Assembly (NCBI GenBank): GCA_963765555.1
Contig: CAVXWX010000003.1
Coordinates: 310,001-374,000, forward strand
Source: JL08 sp963765555
GTDB taxonomy: Bacteria > Pseudomonadota > Alphaproteobacteria > Rhodobacterales > Rhodobacteraceae
DNA: 64,000 bases
Reading direction: 5' to 3'
Shown here: positions 9,008-18,575 of the stretch, piece by piece
Numbering within the stretch: the stretch's first letter is position 1
Layout of the letters: each line of letters opens with the position of its first letter
Notes under the pieces: generated by a model
Told to the model about the DNA's origin: nothing
What the model saw: only the letters and a program-made list of their open reading frames with translations
Databases searched by the model: none
Program-made: the position numbers and the translations under genes

Positions 9008-10070
9008 TTATTGCGCCGCCATAATCTCGGTCACGGTGCGCGCGAACGCCTTTTGCCCGTCACCCAGATCGCGCAGCTGTTCGTATTTCAGCATATCGGC
9101 CGGGGCCATCGCCATGTTGGGAAAGGTTTCGGCCAAGCGACGGGTCAAGCGCATCCATCGCCGCCTTGTTGGGTGTTTTATACAGGATGTTGCTGGCCAC
9201 CCATGTGCCGACATCCTCGCTCAGGATATAGTTCACGAACGCATGGGCGGCGTCCTTGTTTTCCGACGCTTCGGTCACAACAATGGAATCCACCCACAGG
9301 TCCGATCCTTCGGACGGGATGACGTATTTGATATCGGCGTTTTCGGCGATGCCGTAGTTGCACCAGCCATCCCACGCCTGCACCATCGTGGCCTCGCCCG
9401 ACACCAGCTTGGCATAGAATGTTGCGTCATCATAAGCCAGCAGATCACCCTTGGTCGCGACCAGCATATCCTTGGCGGCGGCCAGTGTTTCATCCGATGT
9501 ATCATTCAGCGATTTGCCCATCGCAAGGGCCGCGGCCCCCATCAACCAGCGGTCTGTCGACAGCATGGTGATCTTGCCCTTCAGGTCATCACTGGGTTGC
9601 AGCAGGTCTTTCCACGATGTCGGCGCGTCCATCATATCGCTGCGGTAACACAGGCCCGTGGTGCCCCACGCATAGGGCATCGAAAACGTATTGCCCGGAT
9701 CATGCGCCAGTTCATTTGCTTCGGGGTAAAGGTTGGCGATATTGGGAATTTTGCCGTGATCCAGCGTGGCCGCCAGCCCAAGATTGTGCAGCGCCTCGGC
9801 AAAGGGCGAGGACACGAACAAAACGTCATACCCCTTGCCGCCACCGGCAACGACCTTGCCCATGATTTCCTCGTTTGTGCCATGCACCGACAGTTCCGCC
9901 TCGATCCCTGTGGCGGCGGTGAAGTTTTCCAGCAGATCAGGGGGCATATAGCCGTCCCAGTTCGAAATCACGATTTTTTCGGCCAGTGCGGGGGTGGCCA
10001 ATGCAAATGTGGCGCAGGCCAGAACGGTTGTGGCGCGCAGTGTCTTGGATGTGAAATGTGGTTGTTTCAT
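9008..10070 (-). pseudogene. Periplasmic polyamine-type substrate-binding protein (PotD-like), frameshifted as read
   Basis: It begins with a Sec signal peptide (ATTVLACATFALATPALA) and continues as a spermidine/putrescine-type binding protein (KIVISNWDGYMPPDLLENF; FSMPYAWGTTGLCYRSD). The last 50 residues (AETFPNMAMAPADMLKYEQL...) lie in another frame. An extra G near 9135-9138 (CTTGGCC for CTTGCC) explains this; removing it gives 354 codons, normal for PotD. A good ribosome-binding site (GGGAGA) precedes the ATG at 10070. The first gene of the polyamine-type operon. Confidence 0.85.
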
Positions 10071-10147
10071 GTGTTATCTCCCTGATCGGCCCGGGAAAGT
10101 CACAGCAGCGTCCGGGCTCCTGAAATCAGGCTACGGGCAGAGGCAAA

Positions 10148-10175
10148 GCCGACACAACAAAAAATTTGTGTCGGC
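10148..10175. other. Stem-loop upstream of the polyamine-type operon
   Basis: A perfect 10-bp inverted repeat (GCCGACACAA / TTGTGTCGGC) with an AT-rich 8-base loop lies 78 bases before the PotD-like start. It may be an operator, part of the 5' leader, or a second terminator for the upstream hydrolase gene. I cannot tell which. Confidence 0.4.
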
Positions 10176-10191
10176 GCTCAAAATCATGGGG

Positions 10192-10220
10192 AAAATGCAG
10201 GCATCGCCTTGGTTTGCCTG
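10192..10220 (-). terminator. Possible terminator after the phosphonate monoester hydrolase gene
   Basis: Read on the minus strand, 25 bases after the stop at 10245 there is a 6-bp stem (CAGGCA / TGCCTG, loop of 11) followed by CATTTT. The stem is short, so termination would be weak, but position and T run fit the end of the upstream operon. Confidence 0.35.
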
Positions 10221-10244
10221 ATTTTGGCACCATTGTGCACACGC

Positions 10245-11772
10245 TTAACGTGCGCCTGTCACCGGCCCGTCCGGCGTGATCATGATGTTTGACAATGTGC
10301 TGTCGGCATGGGCCATGCGGTGGTTCAGCAGGCGCTGGGTCATCTCCAGCAGGATCGGGGCGGCGTCGGGTCGGGGTGCGATATTGGCCCATTCGCCGTC
10401 ACCTTCGTGATCAAACAGCAACGGCGGCAAACCGGCATTGAAATGCACCAGCGTGTAGCGCGGCCCCCGCAGGATCGCCAGATTGCACAGATGTGCGGGC
10501 AGGTTCAACTCGCGCTGCCACAAGGTCGGGCTGACCGGATCACCGAAATCAAGTTCCGAATAGGAATGGGTGCGCCAGTCGGCGGGGGTGTCCCCCTGCA
10601 GGAACGGTTGCAGCGCGCGTGCCGTTCATGGACGATGGCACATCTTGCCCGATCCAGCGCAGAATGGTGGGCGCAATATCCACTGCTTCGGTCAATTCGG
10701 TGACGCGGCGGCCATACCCCGCAGGCGCATCCGGATCGCGGATGATCAGGGGTGTGTGATAGGCCGCATCATAACATGACATTTTGCCCCAGGCCTGCCG
10801 GTCGCCCAGCATTTCGCCGTGATCGGCACTGATCACGATCAGGGTGCTATTATATTGGCCACTGTCCTTCAGCGCCGTGATGATCCGCCCGATATGCACG
10901 TCCACCTCGGTGGCGAGGCCAAGATAGATCGCGCGCAAGGTTTGGATCGTCAGATCGTCATCGGGCAGATCGGCAAAGCCCGACACGGTGTTACGGGCCT
11001 GATAATTATCAACGGCGGGGCCGAAAAACGGATGTATCGCAACCTCTTCGGCGCGTCCCAGACGTGCGGGCATCGGCAGGCTGGCCGGATCATACATCCG
11101 GTTATAGGGCGCAGGGGCCACAAGCGGCGGATGCGGGCGGATATAGGTGATATGGCTGAACCACGGCGCATCGCCGCGCACCGCCAGGTCGCGCAGGAAC
11201 GCATTGGTCAGAAACGCCGTATCGCTGTCTTCGGCGCTGTAGAACGCCGGATCGTCAATGCGCAGCGCCGCCCCCTTGGTGGCGACGGGTTTGTAGAAAT
11301 CCGCATAATCGGGGCACTCATACCCCTTGGCCGCCAGATCGGCGCGCCAGGGAAAGGATTCCTCAAGCCGCATTTCAACCGCTTCGTGAAATCCGCGCAT
11401 CGGCATTTCATAGGTCGTCAGCGCCGGATCGCCGACAGGGTAGGCGCGCGGGTCTTGGGCGGTGTCGGTATAGCCGAACAGCATCGGCATATAGCCCTGT
11501 TTGCGCGCTTCGGTGGCGATGTTTGGGGCATCATGGCGCAGCGGAGAGCCGTTGCGGATGCTGCGGTGGTTCATCGCATATTGCCCCGTCAGCAACGAGG
11601 CCCGCGACGGGCCGCACGGATTGGTAACGGAATAGTGCCGCGTGAACGTCACGGCATCGTCCATCAGCGCACGCAGGTTGGGCATATCCACATGCGCGGC
11701 CAGATCGCCAAACACCGTATCGGCGCGCAACTGGTCGATGGTGATGAACAACACGTTTCGGTTGCCTGTCAT
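10245..11772 (-). pseudogene. Phosphonate monoester hydrolase / phosphodiesterase (alkaline phosphatase superfamily), frameshifted as read
   Basis: The main frame has the sulfatase-type formylglycine motif CGPSRASLLTG, with Cys53 as the residue converted to formylglycine. Metal-site motifs are IDQLRAD near the start and SADHGEMLGD. The segments MNHRSIRNGSPL and PHPPLVAPAPYNRMY match the rhizobial phosphonate monoester hydrolase/phosphodiesterase family better than plain arylsulfatases. The C-terminal part continues in another frame down to 10245; one extra base near 10620 (T on the plus strand) explains the shift, and correction gives 509 codons. Members are promiscuous toward phosphodiesters, phosphonate monoesters and sulfates. 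It follows the peptide-type ABC operon by 60 bases, so it may hydrolyse that importer's cargo. It needs a formylglycine-generating enzyme, not seen here. Confidence 0.82.
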
Positions 11773-11832
11773 GGCGCGCTCCTGTCTGCCGGTGGCGGCA
11801 GATAATCCCGATTTCCCGCGCTGTTCAACAGG

Positions 11833-12828
11833 CTATTGCGCCAGTTCCTTCCAGCGATGGCAGGCGACATTGTGTTCAACGCCAGCGCTTTCCAGAACCG
11901 GTTCCTGGGTGCGGCAAATATCAATTGCAAAGGGGCATCGGGTTTGAAACTTGCACCCCGGCGGCGGGTTGGTGGGCGAGGGGATTTCGCCCTCAAGCTT
12001 CTGCGCGGTGCCGCGATCATCGGGATCCAGCGACGGGATCGCGGAAAGCAGCGCCTGCGTGTAGGGATGGCGCGGGCCCGAAAACAGGGTGCGGGTCGGC
12101 GCGGTTTCCACCAACCGGCCCAGATACATCACCGCCACATGATCGCAGACATGGGCCACCACACTCAGATCGTGGCTGATGAACAGGAATGTCAGGCCCA
12201 TATCTTGCTGGATGGCCTTTAACAGGTTCAGAACATCGGCCTGAATGGACACATCAAGGGCCGCAACGCTTTCATCGGCGACAATGAATTTGGGCCCCGA
12301 TACCAGAGCGCGTGCAATGGAAATGCGCTGCCGCTGCCCCCCCGAAAACGCGTGCGGAAACCGCCGCAGATGTTCAAGGTTCAACCGGCACTTGGCCGCG
12401 ATTTCGCGCACGCGTGCGTCGGTTTCTTCGCGCGAATTCGTCAGGCCCATCACCTCTAACGGTTCGGCGATGATATCGCGCACCGTCATGCGCGGGCTAA
12501 GTGCGGCGTAGGGGTCCTGAAAAATCAGCTGCGCCCGCTTGCGGTAGTCCTTAAGCTCTTTGGCCCCGAGGGATTTGAGCGAATATTCCACCTCGCCATC
12601 ATCAAAATGCACATCGCCCTGGCTGATCGGTGCCGCCTTGAGCATCGCGCGGCCCAGTGTTGTCTTGCCAGACCCGCTTTCCCCGACCAGACCGAAAAAA
12701 CTGCCCGGTGCGACATCGATTGTCACGTTTTCAACCGCGCGCACAAACGGCTTTGGCCCGATCAAACCGCCGCGCAGCGGGTAATGGACGGACAGGCCTT
12801 GCGCCGAAATCAGGGGCTTCTGGCTCAT
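11833..12828 (-). CDS. Oligopeptide-type ABC transporter ATP-binding protein (OppF/DppF-like)
   Basis: A 331-residue ATPase with Walker A GESGSGKTTLG, Q-loop FQDPYAALSPRMTV, signature FSGGQRQRISIARAL, Walker B FIVADESVAALD and the C-terminal oligopeptide/dipeptide extension with Cys residues (PPGCKFQTRCPFAIDICR), typical of OppF/DppF. Walker B reads ADES instead of the usual DEP(T/V). Its start overlaps the stop of the OppD-like gene (ATGA at 12825-12828). It drives import through the adjacent OppB/OppC-like permeases. Confidence 0.9.
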   Translation of the reverse strand: MSQKPLISAQGLSVHYPLRGGLIGPKPFVRAVENVTIDVAPGSFFGLVGESGSGKTTLGRAMLKAAPISQGDVHFDDGEVEYSLKSLGAKELKDYRKRAQLIFQDPYAALSPRMTVRDIIAEPLEVMGLTNSREETDARVREIAAKCRLNLEHLRRFPHAFSGGQRQRISIARALVSGPKFIVADESVAALDVSIQADVLNLLKAIQQDMGLTFLFISHDLSVVAHVCDHVAVMYLGRLVETAPTRTLFSGPRHPYTQALLSAIPSLDPDDRGTAQKLEGEIPSPTNPPPGCKFQTRCPFAIDICRTQEPVLESAGVEHNVACHRWKELAQ

Positions 12829-13826
12829 ACGGCACCGCCTTTGGGATCATTCAGATGGCAGGCCACACGGTGGTCGGTGTCGACCTGCGTAAACTCGGGC
12901 ACTTCGCGCGAACAGCGCGGCCCCAACAGTTCTTGGCAGCGGGTGTTGTAAACGCAGCCCGAAGGCCGCTCCAGCGGCGAGGGGATATCGCCCGGGATCG
13001 GCGTCAGAGGGGCGTCAATGTCATCCAGTGTTGGCAGGGCCGCCAGCAGCCCGCGCGTATAAGGGTGCGCCGGTTTGCGGATCACATCGCGCACCGTGCC
13101 TTTTTCCACCAGCCGCCCCAGATACATCACCGCCACCGTATCTGCGGTTTGCGCGATCACGCCCAGATCGTGGGTGATGAAAATGATCCCCATGCCAAAT
13201 TCCGACACAAGATCTTTCATCAGGTCGATCACCTGCGCCTGAATGGTCACGTCCAGCGCGGTTGTCGGTTCATCTGCAATCAGCAGCTTGGGTTTGGTCG
13301 ACAGCGCCATCGCGATCATCGCGCGCTGCCGCATCCCGCCCGACAATTCAAACGCATATTGCTTGAACCGCGTTCCCGCGTCGGAAATCCCGACCCGGTC
13401 CAGCATTTCGATCGACAATTCCTTGGCCTGTGCCTTGGAAAAACTGGTGTGGATCTGCAACTGCTCGACCATCTGGTCCCCGATCGAGATTGCGGGCGCA
13501 AAGCTGGCCATCGGCTCCTGAAAGATCAGCGAAATTGCCCCGCCGCGCACGATTTTCATCTCGCGGTCCGTGTGCAAAGACATCACGTCCACCGGACCAT
13601 CATCCAGATGCAGGGTGATCTTGGTCTGCTCACCGTAAACCGCATTGCGCGGGTTCAGCTTCATGAGCGATTTTGCCGTCACGGATTTGCCGGATCCGCT
13701 TTCGCCGACCAATCCCATGACTTCGCCGGCTTCAAGGCTGAATGAAACATTGTCGACGGCGGTAATGCGGCCTTCATCGGTGTCGAATTTCAGGGTCAGG
13801 TTTTCGACGTCTATCAGTCTGCTCAT
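12825..13826 (-). CDS. Oligopeptide-type ABC transporter ATP-binding protein (OppD/DppD-like)
   Basis: A 333-residue ATPase starting MSRLIDVENLTLKF at 13826, where its ATG overlaps the OppC-like stop (ATGA). The frame is open further upstream but that part is the shadow of the permease. Motifs: Walker A GESGSGKSVTAKSL, Q-loop FQEPMASFAPAISI, signature LSGGMRQRAMIAMAL, Walker B LLIADEPTTALD, switch His ITHDLG, and the OppD-type C-terminal extension with Cys residues (PSGCVYNTRCQELLGPRC). It is the partner of the OppF-like ATPase. Confidence 0.9.
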   Translation of the reverse strand: MSRLIDVENLTLKFDTDEGRITAVDNVSFSLEAGEVMGLVGESGSGKSVTAKSLMKLNPRNAVYGEQTKITLHLDDGPVDVMSLHTDREMKIVRGGAISLIFQEPMASFAPAISIGDQMVEQLQIHTSFSKAQAKELSIEMLDRVGISDAGTRFKQYAFELSGGMRQRAMIAMALSTKPKLLIADEPTTALDVTIQAQVIDLMKDLVSEFGMGIIFITHDLGVIAQTADTVAVMYLGRLVEKGTVRDVIRKPAHPYTRGLLAALPTLDDIDAPLTPIPGDIPSPLERPSGCVYNTRCQELLGPRCSREVPEFTQVDTDHRVACHLNDPKGGAV

Positions 13827-14965
13827 TTCTTTGTCTCTCCGTACGGATCGGCCGCATCGCGTAATCCGTCGCCGACAAACACAAAGGCCATGACAAGGAT
13901 AATGAAAAAGATCACCGGAATGAAATACCACTGGTAGTTCAGCAACACATCGGCGCTGGTGACGTTTTGCAGCATCACGCCCAGCGAATTGACCGGATCT
14001 TTCAGCCCCAGCCCGATAAAGCTCAGCGCGGTTTCGGACAGCACCATATAGGGAAACGAAATCACCAGATCGACAATGATGTAACTGGTGAAACTGGGCA
14101 GCAGATGCTTGCGGATCACATGGCCCGACGAGGCACCACATAATTGCGCGGCCAGCACATATTCCTGATTGCGTTCGGTCAGCAAATGGGTGCGTACACG
14201 GCGGGCAAGCGTCGGCCAGCCGATAAAGCCCAAGATAATGGATATGAAGAAAAACCTTTCTTCCGCGCTCCACGTGTCGGGAATAAAGGCGGCCAGCGCC
14301 ATGAACAGCGGTATCGCCGGAATCGTTCGGACGGCATCCGTGACCATTTGTATGAAACTGTCGATCCAGCCGCCGTAATACCCTGATATGCCGCCGATGA
14401 TCAGGGCCAGCACAAAGGCGATGAACACGCCGATCGTGCCCACGGCCAACGATGTGTTGATCGCGTGAAACGTACGCGAGAAAATATCCTTGCCGGTCGA
14501 ATCCGTGCCGAACAGGTGCACATACCCTTCGTCTACGCCGAACAGGCGGGTCTGGAATGTCATCCCGAACAGTTTGTAGGGGGTGCCTTCGGTAAAGAAC
14601 TGCAGGTAACGCCGCTTGTCCGTGTTCACGGTGTCGACCCAGCGGAAATTGGTCTGGATCGATCTTTCCCGTTCATAGGTGTAGACAAACGGGCGCCACG
14701 AACAGCCGTTGTCATCACAGAACTGCGGGATTTGCGGCGCGCCGTTCAGGTAATCCTTGTCGCGCCCCGCGATCGTCGGGTCATAGGGCGTGAGGAACGG
14801 CGCGAACAATCCCGACAGGATCAGGATAACAAGCACCCAAGCCCCCACCATGGCCGATTTTTGTTTCTTGAACCGGGTCCAGATCAATTGCCCCTGCGAC
14901 GCGGTGAAATAGGCATCCTTGGCGCTTTGGTCGACGGCAGTATCGGGAAAATTGGTGTCAGTCAT
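13823..14965 (-). CDS. Oligopeptide-type ABC transporter permease (OppC/DppC-like)
   Basis: A 380-residue permease, longer than the roughly 300 residues usual for OppC. Between the first helix (MVGAWVLVILILSGLFAPFL) and the second lies a long periplasmic segment (about residues 60-155) with QFCDDNGCSW and many charged residues. The C-terminal two thirds are a standard BPD_transp_1 domain (RKHLLPSFTSYIIVDLVISFPYMVLSETALSFIGLGL). Six bases separate it from the OppB-like gene. The extended loop is typical of one subgroup of large peptide-type importers whose substrates are poorly known. Confidence 0.88.
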   Translation of the reverse strand: MTDTNFPDTAVDQSAKDAYFTASQGQLIWTRFKKQKSAMVGAWVLVILILSGLFAPFLTPYDPTIAGRDKDYLNGAPQIPQFCDDNGCSWRPFVYTYERERSIQTNFRWVDTVNTDKRRYLQFFTEGTPYKLFGMTFQTRLFGVDEGYVHLFGTDSTGKDIFSRTFHAINTSLAVGTIGVFIAFVLALIIGGISGYYGGWIDSFIQMVTDAVRTIPAIPLFMALAAFIPDTWSAEERFFFISIILGFIGWPTLARRVRTHLLTERNQEYVLAAQLCGASSGHVIRKHLLPSFTSYIIVDLVISFPYMVLSETALSFIGLGLKDPVNSLGVMLQNVTSADVLLNYQWYFIPVIFFIILVMAFVFVGDGLRDAADPYGETKK

Positions 14966-14970
14966 ATCAG

Positions 14971-15975
14971 TTACCCCAGAATACTGTGACGGATGCGCGG
15001 ATCAACCAAGGCCAGAACAATGTCTGTGATAAAGTTGATAGCGACGATTGTGCCGGTCAGGAAAAAGATGATCGCCCCTGCAAGCTGCTGGTCGTTGGAA
15101 CGGGCCAGCGCCTCGATCAGCAAAGATCCGGCTTCGGTCAGCGTCAGGATCAGGGCGACAATCGGCAGCTCGTTGAAAATGCGGTTCAGATCAAAGCCCA
15201 GCGAATTGATGATCGGGCTTAGCGCGTGGCGCGCCGGATAACGCATCAGCAAACGGCGGCCTGACACGCCGCGCGCGGCGGCGGCAGTCACGTAGAGCTT
15301 GCTGATCTCATCCGACATCAGTGCGCGCACCGTCTGGATGGCAAAGGCCGTGGCCGACCAGCCCAGAATGAACACCGGCAACCAGACATGGCTCATGAAA
15401 TCCTTGATCTTGTCCCAGTTCCACGGCGCGTCGCGGTATTCCGGTGAAAACAGTCCGGTCAGACTGTCGCCGAACATCACGGTGGAAAACAACATGATCA
15501 TCAGCGCCAGCAGAAAGTTGGGCAGGGCCAGACCAAGATAGCTGACCAGACGCAGGCCATTGTTCAGGAACGGGTTGCGCGATGTGGCGGCAATGATGCC
15601 GACGGGAACGGCAATGGCATAGGCCAGAAGCAGCGAGCCGAGGCAAATTCCGACGCTCAGCCAGACCTTCTGACCCAGCAATTGGTTGATATCGAGCCGC
15701 AAAATGCAGCTGTCGCCAAATTCGCCCCGAAAGGCATTGAACAACCAGCTGAGCCAACGCTCCATAAACGGGCGGTCCAGCCCCAGCCGGGCGCGTTCGG
15801 CCTCGATATCGGCAATCGAAATCTGCGCCCCTTGCGAGTTTTTGAACGCCAGATAGCGTTCGGCGCAATCGCCGGGCACCAGTTCCATCAGGAAGAAGAC
15901 GATGAAAGAAACAAGGCAGAGCGTAAAAATAGCGAGCGCGGCACGGATCGTCGCAAACCGAAGAAATTGGACCAT
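14971..15975 (-). CDS. Oligopeptide-type ABC transporter permease (OppB/DppB-like)
   Basis: A 334-residue inner-membrane permease with about six helices. The first helix ends in SFIVFFLMELVPGDCAERYLAF and is followed by a periplasmic region before the permease core (SVGICLGSLLLAYAIAVPVGIIAATSRN). The ATPase-contact loop is AAAARGVSGRRLLMRYPARHALSPIINSLG. It follows the binding-protein gene after a gap of 110 bases that contains a strong stem-loop. Confidence 0.9.
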   Translation of the reverse strand: MVQFLRFATIRAALAIFTLCLVSFIVFFLMELVPGDCAERYLAFKNSQGAQISIADIEAERARLGLDRPFMERWLSWLFNAFRGEFGDSCILRLDINQLLGQKVWLSVGICLGSLLLAYAIAVPVGIIAATSRNPFLNNGLRLVSYLGLALPNFLLALMIMLFSTVMFGDSLTGLFSPEYRDAPWNWDKIKDFMSHVWLPVFILGWSATAFAIQTVRALMSDEISKLYVTAAAARGVSGRRLLMRYPARHALSPIINSLGFDLNRIFNELPIVALILTLTEAGSLLIEALARSNDQQLAGAIIFFLTGTIVAINFITDIVLALVDPRIRHSILG

Positions 15976-16032
15976 TGGTGTTTTCGCGCCCCCGCAGAAT
16001 GAAACGACCCGTTATCGGGTTCGGATTTTATC

Positions 16033-16058
16033 GCACGGGCCGCATCAGCGGCCCGTGC
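16033..16058 (-). other. Intercistronic stem-loop between binding-protein and OppB-like genes
   Basis: A perfect 11-bp inverted repeat (GCACGGGCCGC / GCGGCCCGTGC) with a 4-base loop, 28 bases after the binding-protein stop. Downstream on the minus strand comes GATAAAATC, not a clear T tract. It probably protects the 3' end of the binding-protein mRNA or partly terminates transcription. Confidence 0.65.
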
Positions 16059-16085
16059 AGGTTTTCAGGCTGTCTTGCGACAGGA

Positions 16086-18126
16086 TTATTCAGTCAGGAA
16101 CCACTGCGACGGACGGTAGGGGTACGTCCGGTAATAGGCATAAGACGCGGTCTTGAACGGTGTCGTATTCTTCAACGAGGTCGAAAAATAGATCGGCTTC
16201 TGTTCTTTCACGGTGCCGATGAACAGCAGATTGCCGGTCATGTTCTCGACCAGTTTCAGACCCAAAGCATCCGACTCAGGTGTGCCCACCGGGGTTGCCT
16301 GGAACGCTTTGATGTCTTCCATCATCTCGTACACATACTCTGGCGGTTTCACACCGGCGGTGCCTTCGGATTGTACATATTCGCCCCACAACATGGCTGT
16401 GCGCATGTTGAAGTAGTTGTCAAACGGGGGAATAAAGATTTCCGCGTTGCCCAGAACAACAGCCAGCGGCACGCTTTTTTCATACATCGTGACATCCAAC
16501 TGGTTGGAGGACTGCGCCGAACGGTATTCGTCGGTTGTGACCTCTTTCACGGTGTTGTCGATTCCGACATCGCGCCAGTTTTGACCGACCAGTTCGACGA
16601 TCTTGATCGACATACCTTGGGTCGCGACCTGAAGGTTCAACGTCAGCTTGTCGCCGTTGGGCAGTTCGCGCATGCCATCGCCATCGGTGTCGACCATGCC
16701 AACCTCGTCCAGCAGCGAATTGGCCAGATCGGGATCAAACTGCGCATAGTGCTGTTCCCATTCCGCCGGAACGAAATCCGGAGTGGGCGAGAACCCGACA
16801 TATTGCTGGGGTTCGCCAAGGCCGAACATTGCAACTTCGTTGATCTCGTCACGGTTCATGGCCACAGACATGGCCTGACGGAACCGCAGATCACCGAACA
16901 CCTTGCGCTTTTCAAGATCGTCGGATGTGACGTTGAAGGCAAAAGTCGGCATTGTGATATCCGGCTTCAGATCGACGACAAAACCGCCTTTTTCCTGATT
17001 TTCCAGAAGCAGGGGCACATAGTCGATTTGCAGGGCCTGTGCTTTGTAATCAACTTCGCCGTTGACCAGTTTCAACAGACGCACTTCGCTTTCCCCGACA
17101 AAGATCTCGTCCATCTCGTTGATATAGGGAAGCTGGTTGCCCGCCGTGTCGACCATATAGAAATACGGGTTGGCAACGAACTGGCGGCCTTCCGTGGTTT
17201 CGGAAATCACGATGTGGCTTTCCAGTGTGGGCGCCGCATCAAGGGGAAGATTGGCAACCTTGTCCGGGTGCGACAACATCGGTGTCGGTGTGTCCATCCA
17301 GTCAGAACTGCCGTAATAGGCCTTTACGACATCATAGCCGCTTTCAAAACCGGCGGCCTTGGCCAAAGCATCGGCATCAGGGTTGATGGCGGGGTGGAAC
17401 TGGCCCAGAAAATGCTTGGGCTGAAAGCCTTGGGCATAATGGTTTGCAAAATGCGCCAGAAAGCCGGGTTTCGGCGACGGCATGTTAAAGCGCACGGTTT
17501 GCGCATCAATCACGTCAACCGTCATCGGTTCGCCGCCGGCCAATACGTAATCTTTCGGGCTTTCGATCACATTCGGATCAAGCGCCAGATTTTCGTACCA
17601 GAATTCAACATCCTCGGCGCCAAAAGGCTGTCCGTCGGACCATTTGTGGCCCTCGCGCAGGACAAAGGTCAGTTGCGTGAAATCTTCGTTCCATGACCAG
17701 CTTTTTGCGACGTTGGGCACAATTGTCGTTAAGATCATCGGCATAGCGCACAAGGTTCACGTGGCGCACCGACATAAAGTCGGATGTCCCTGCTTCTGTC
17801 GCGTTGGACAGGGCGTTGAACATGCCGCCATAGGTGCCGATCATTTCATAAGGTGCGACAACCAGCGGTTCTGTGGGCAGGCGATCTGCCAGTGGCGGCA
17901 TATCCGGATTGCCACGGATGCGGCCGTTCAGGGCTGCGATGTCGGGGTTTTCGGAAAACTCCATCGTGCAGTTTGCAAGGCTTTGAAGCTCGGCCAGTTC
18001 GTATTGCTGTGGAAACGCGCCGGCAGCAACACCCATAGGGTCCGCGACGGTCACGGCCGGGCAGGCCGCCATCGCTGCGCCTGAAAAGGCAAACAGCGCC
18101 GCACTGGACAATAATAATCTCTTCAT
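16086..18126 (-). pseudogene. Peptide-type ABC transporter substrate-binding protein (SBP_bac_5), frameshifted as read
   Basis: A Sec signal peptide (LLLSSAALFAFSGAAMA) is followed by a large periplasmic binding domain of the SBP_bac_5 (DppA/OppA) family. Recognisable segments are LREGHKWSDGQPFGAEDVEFW and RFRQAMSVAMNRDEINEV. The first 126 residues or so lie in one frame and the rest in another. An extra T near 17723-17724 on the plus strand (GACAATTG for GACATTG) explains this. Correction gives 680 codons, long for the family but typical of the subgroup that pairs with long-loop OppC permeases. The ATG at 18126 has a strong AAGGAGAA ribosome-binding site. Substrate unknown. Confidence 0.85.
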
Positions 18127-18156
18127 CGGTGTCTTCTCCTTGTTGGTTTTCTTCGC

Positions 18157-18175
18157 ACTGTCCTGTCAGGACAGT
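18157..18175. promoter_or_regulatory. Inverted repeat in the leader of the peptide-type ABC operon
   Basis: ACTGTCCTG-T-CAGGACAGT is a perfect 9-bp palindrome with one central base, 31-49 bases upstream of the binding-protein ATG. Its symmetry and position fit either a repressor operator or a short 5'-leader hairpin. No regulator gene is adjacent to the operon, so the protein that might bind it is unknown. Confidence 0.45.
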
Positions 18176-18575
18176 TCAGGCTTTGCTGCCTTTATTGTCA
18201 TTAAAAAATGCTGCTTCGATATGATGCGCTTATAGGGAGTTTCCAAAATTTTTGTGACGCAGGTAGATGCCATCCCATTTCGGTTTTGTTCAACGCTTTG
18301 GTCAACGCTAAATCTGAGTCTTGTCATGCTGTGCAGTATCCCCCCGGGCATCTTGGAACAGTTTGCCCGAAAATACATCAACTTTTTGTAAGACTTGGGC
18401 AGTTTGCGATAAGGGCTTCGAGCGTGGGTCGGCATTTGTCATCGCAGGGCGTTCCGGTTCAGCGCAGGGCAGGAAGGAACGAGCGTCGGCCAATCGCCGA
18501 CATATGTAAAATCGCTAAAAGATATTACTTGATAGGTTTGACCTATAGAGTGCGGCGGCGCCGCCTGATCCGAAC
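18176..18575. other. Intergenic region without a supported gene
   Basis: About 400 bases between the start of the peptide-type ABC operon and the end of puuD. No reading frame here has a convincing protein; the open frame on the plus strand overlaps puuD and has no recognisable motifs. It contains small inverted repeats: CGGGCA / TGCCCG at 18345-18369 and ATAGGT-TTG-ACCTAT at 18532-18546, the latter 30 bases past the puuD stop and possibly part of its 3' end. The promoter of the ABC operon must lie in the part near 18176-18300; I could not define -35/-10 elements with confidence. Confidence 0.5.

Noticed and set aside
10225..10239. Sigma-54-like sequence TGGCACCATTGTGCA
   Set aside because: GG and GC are one base too close for a -24/-12 promoter, and it points away from the minus-strand genes.
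15975..17696. A 573-codon open frame on the plus strand
   Set aside because: Antisense to the peptide-type binding protein gene, which has clear family motifs; the frame itself matches nothing recognisable.
18554..18565. GGCGGCGCCGCC palindrome near the puuD 3' end as terminator
   Set aside because: It has no loop and no T tract, so it cannot form a normal terminator hairpin.
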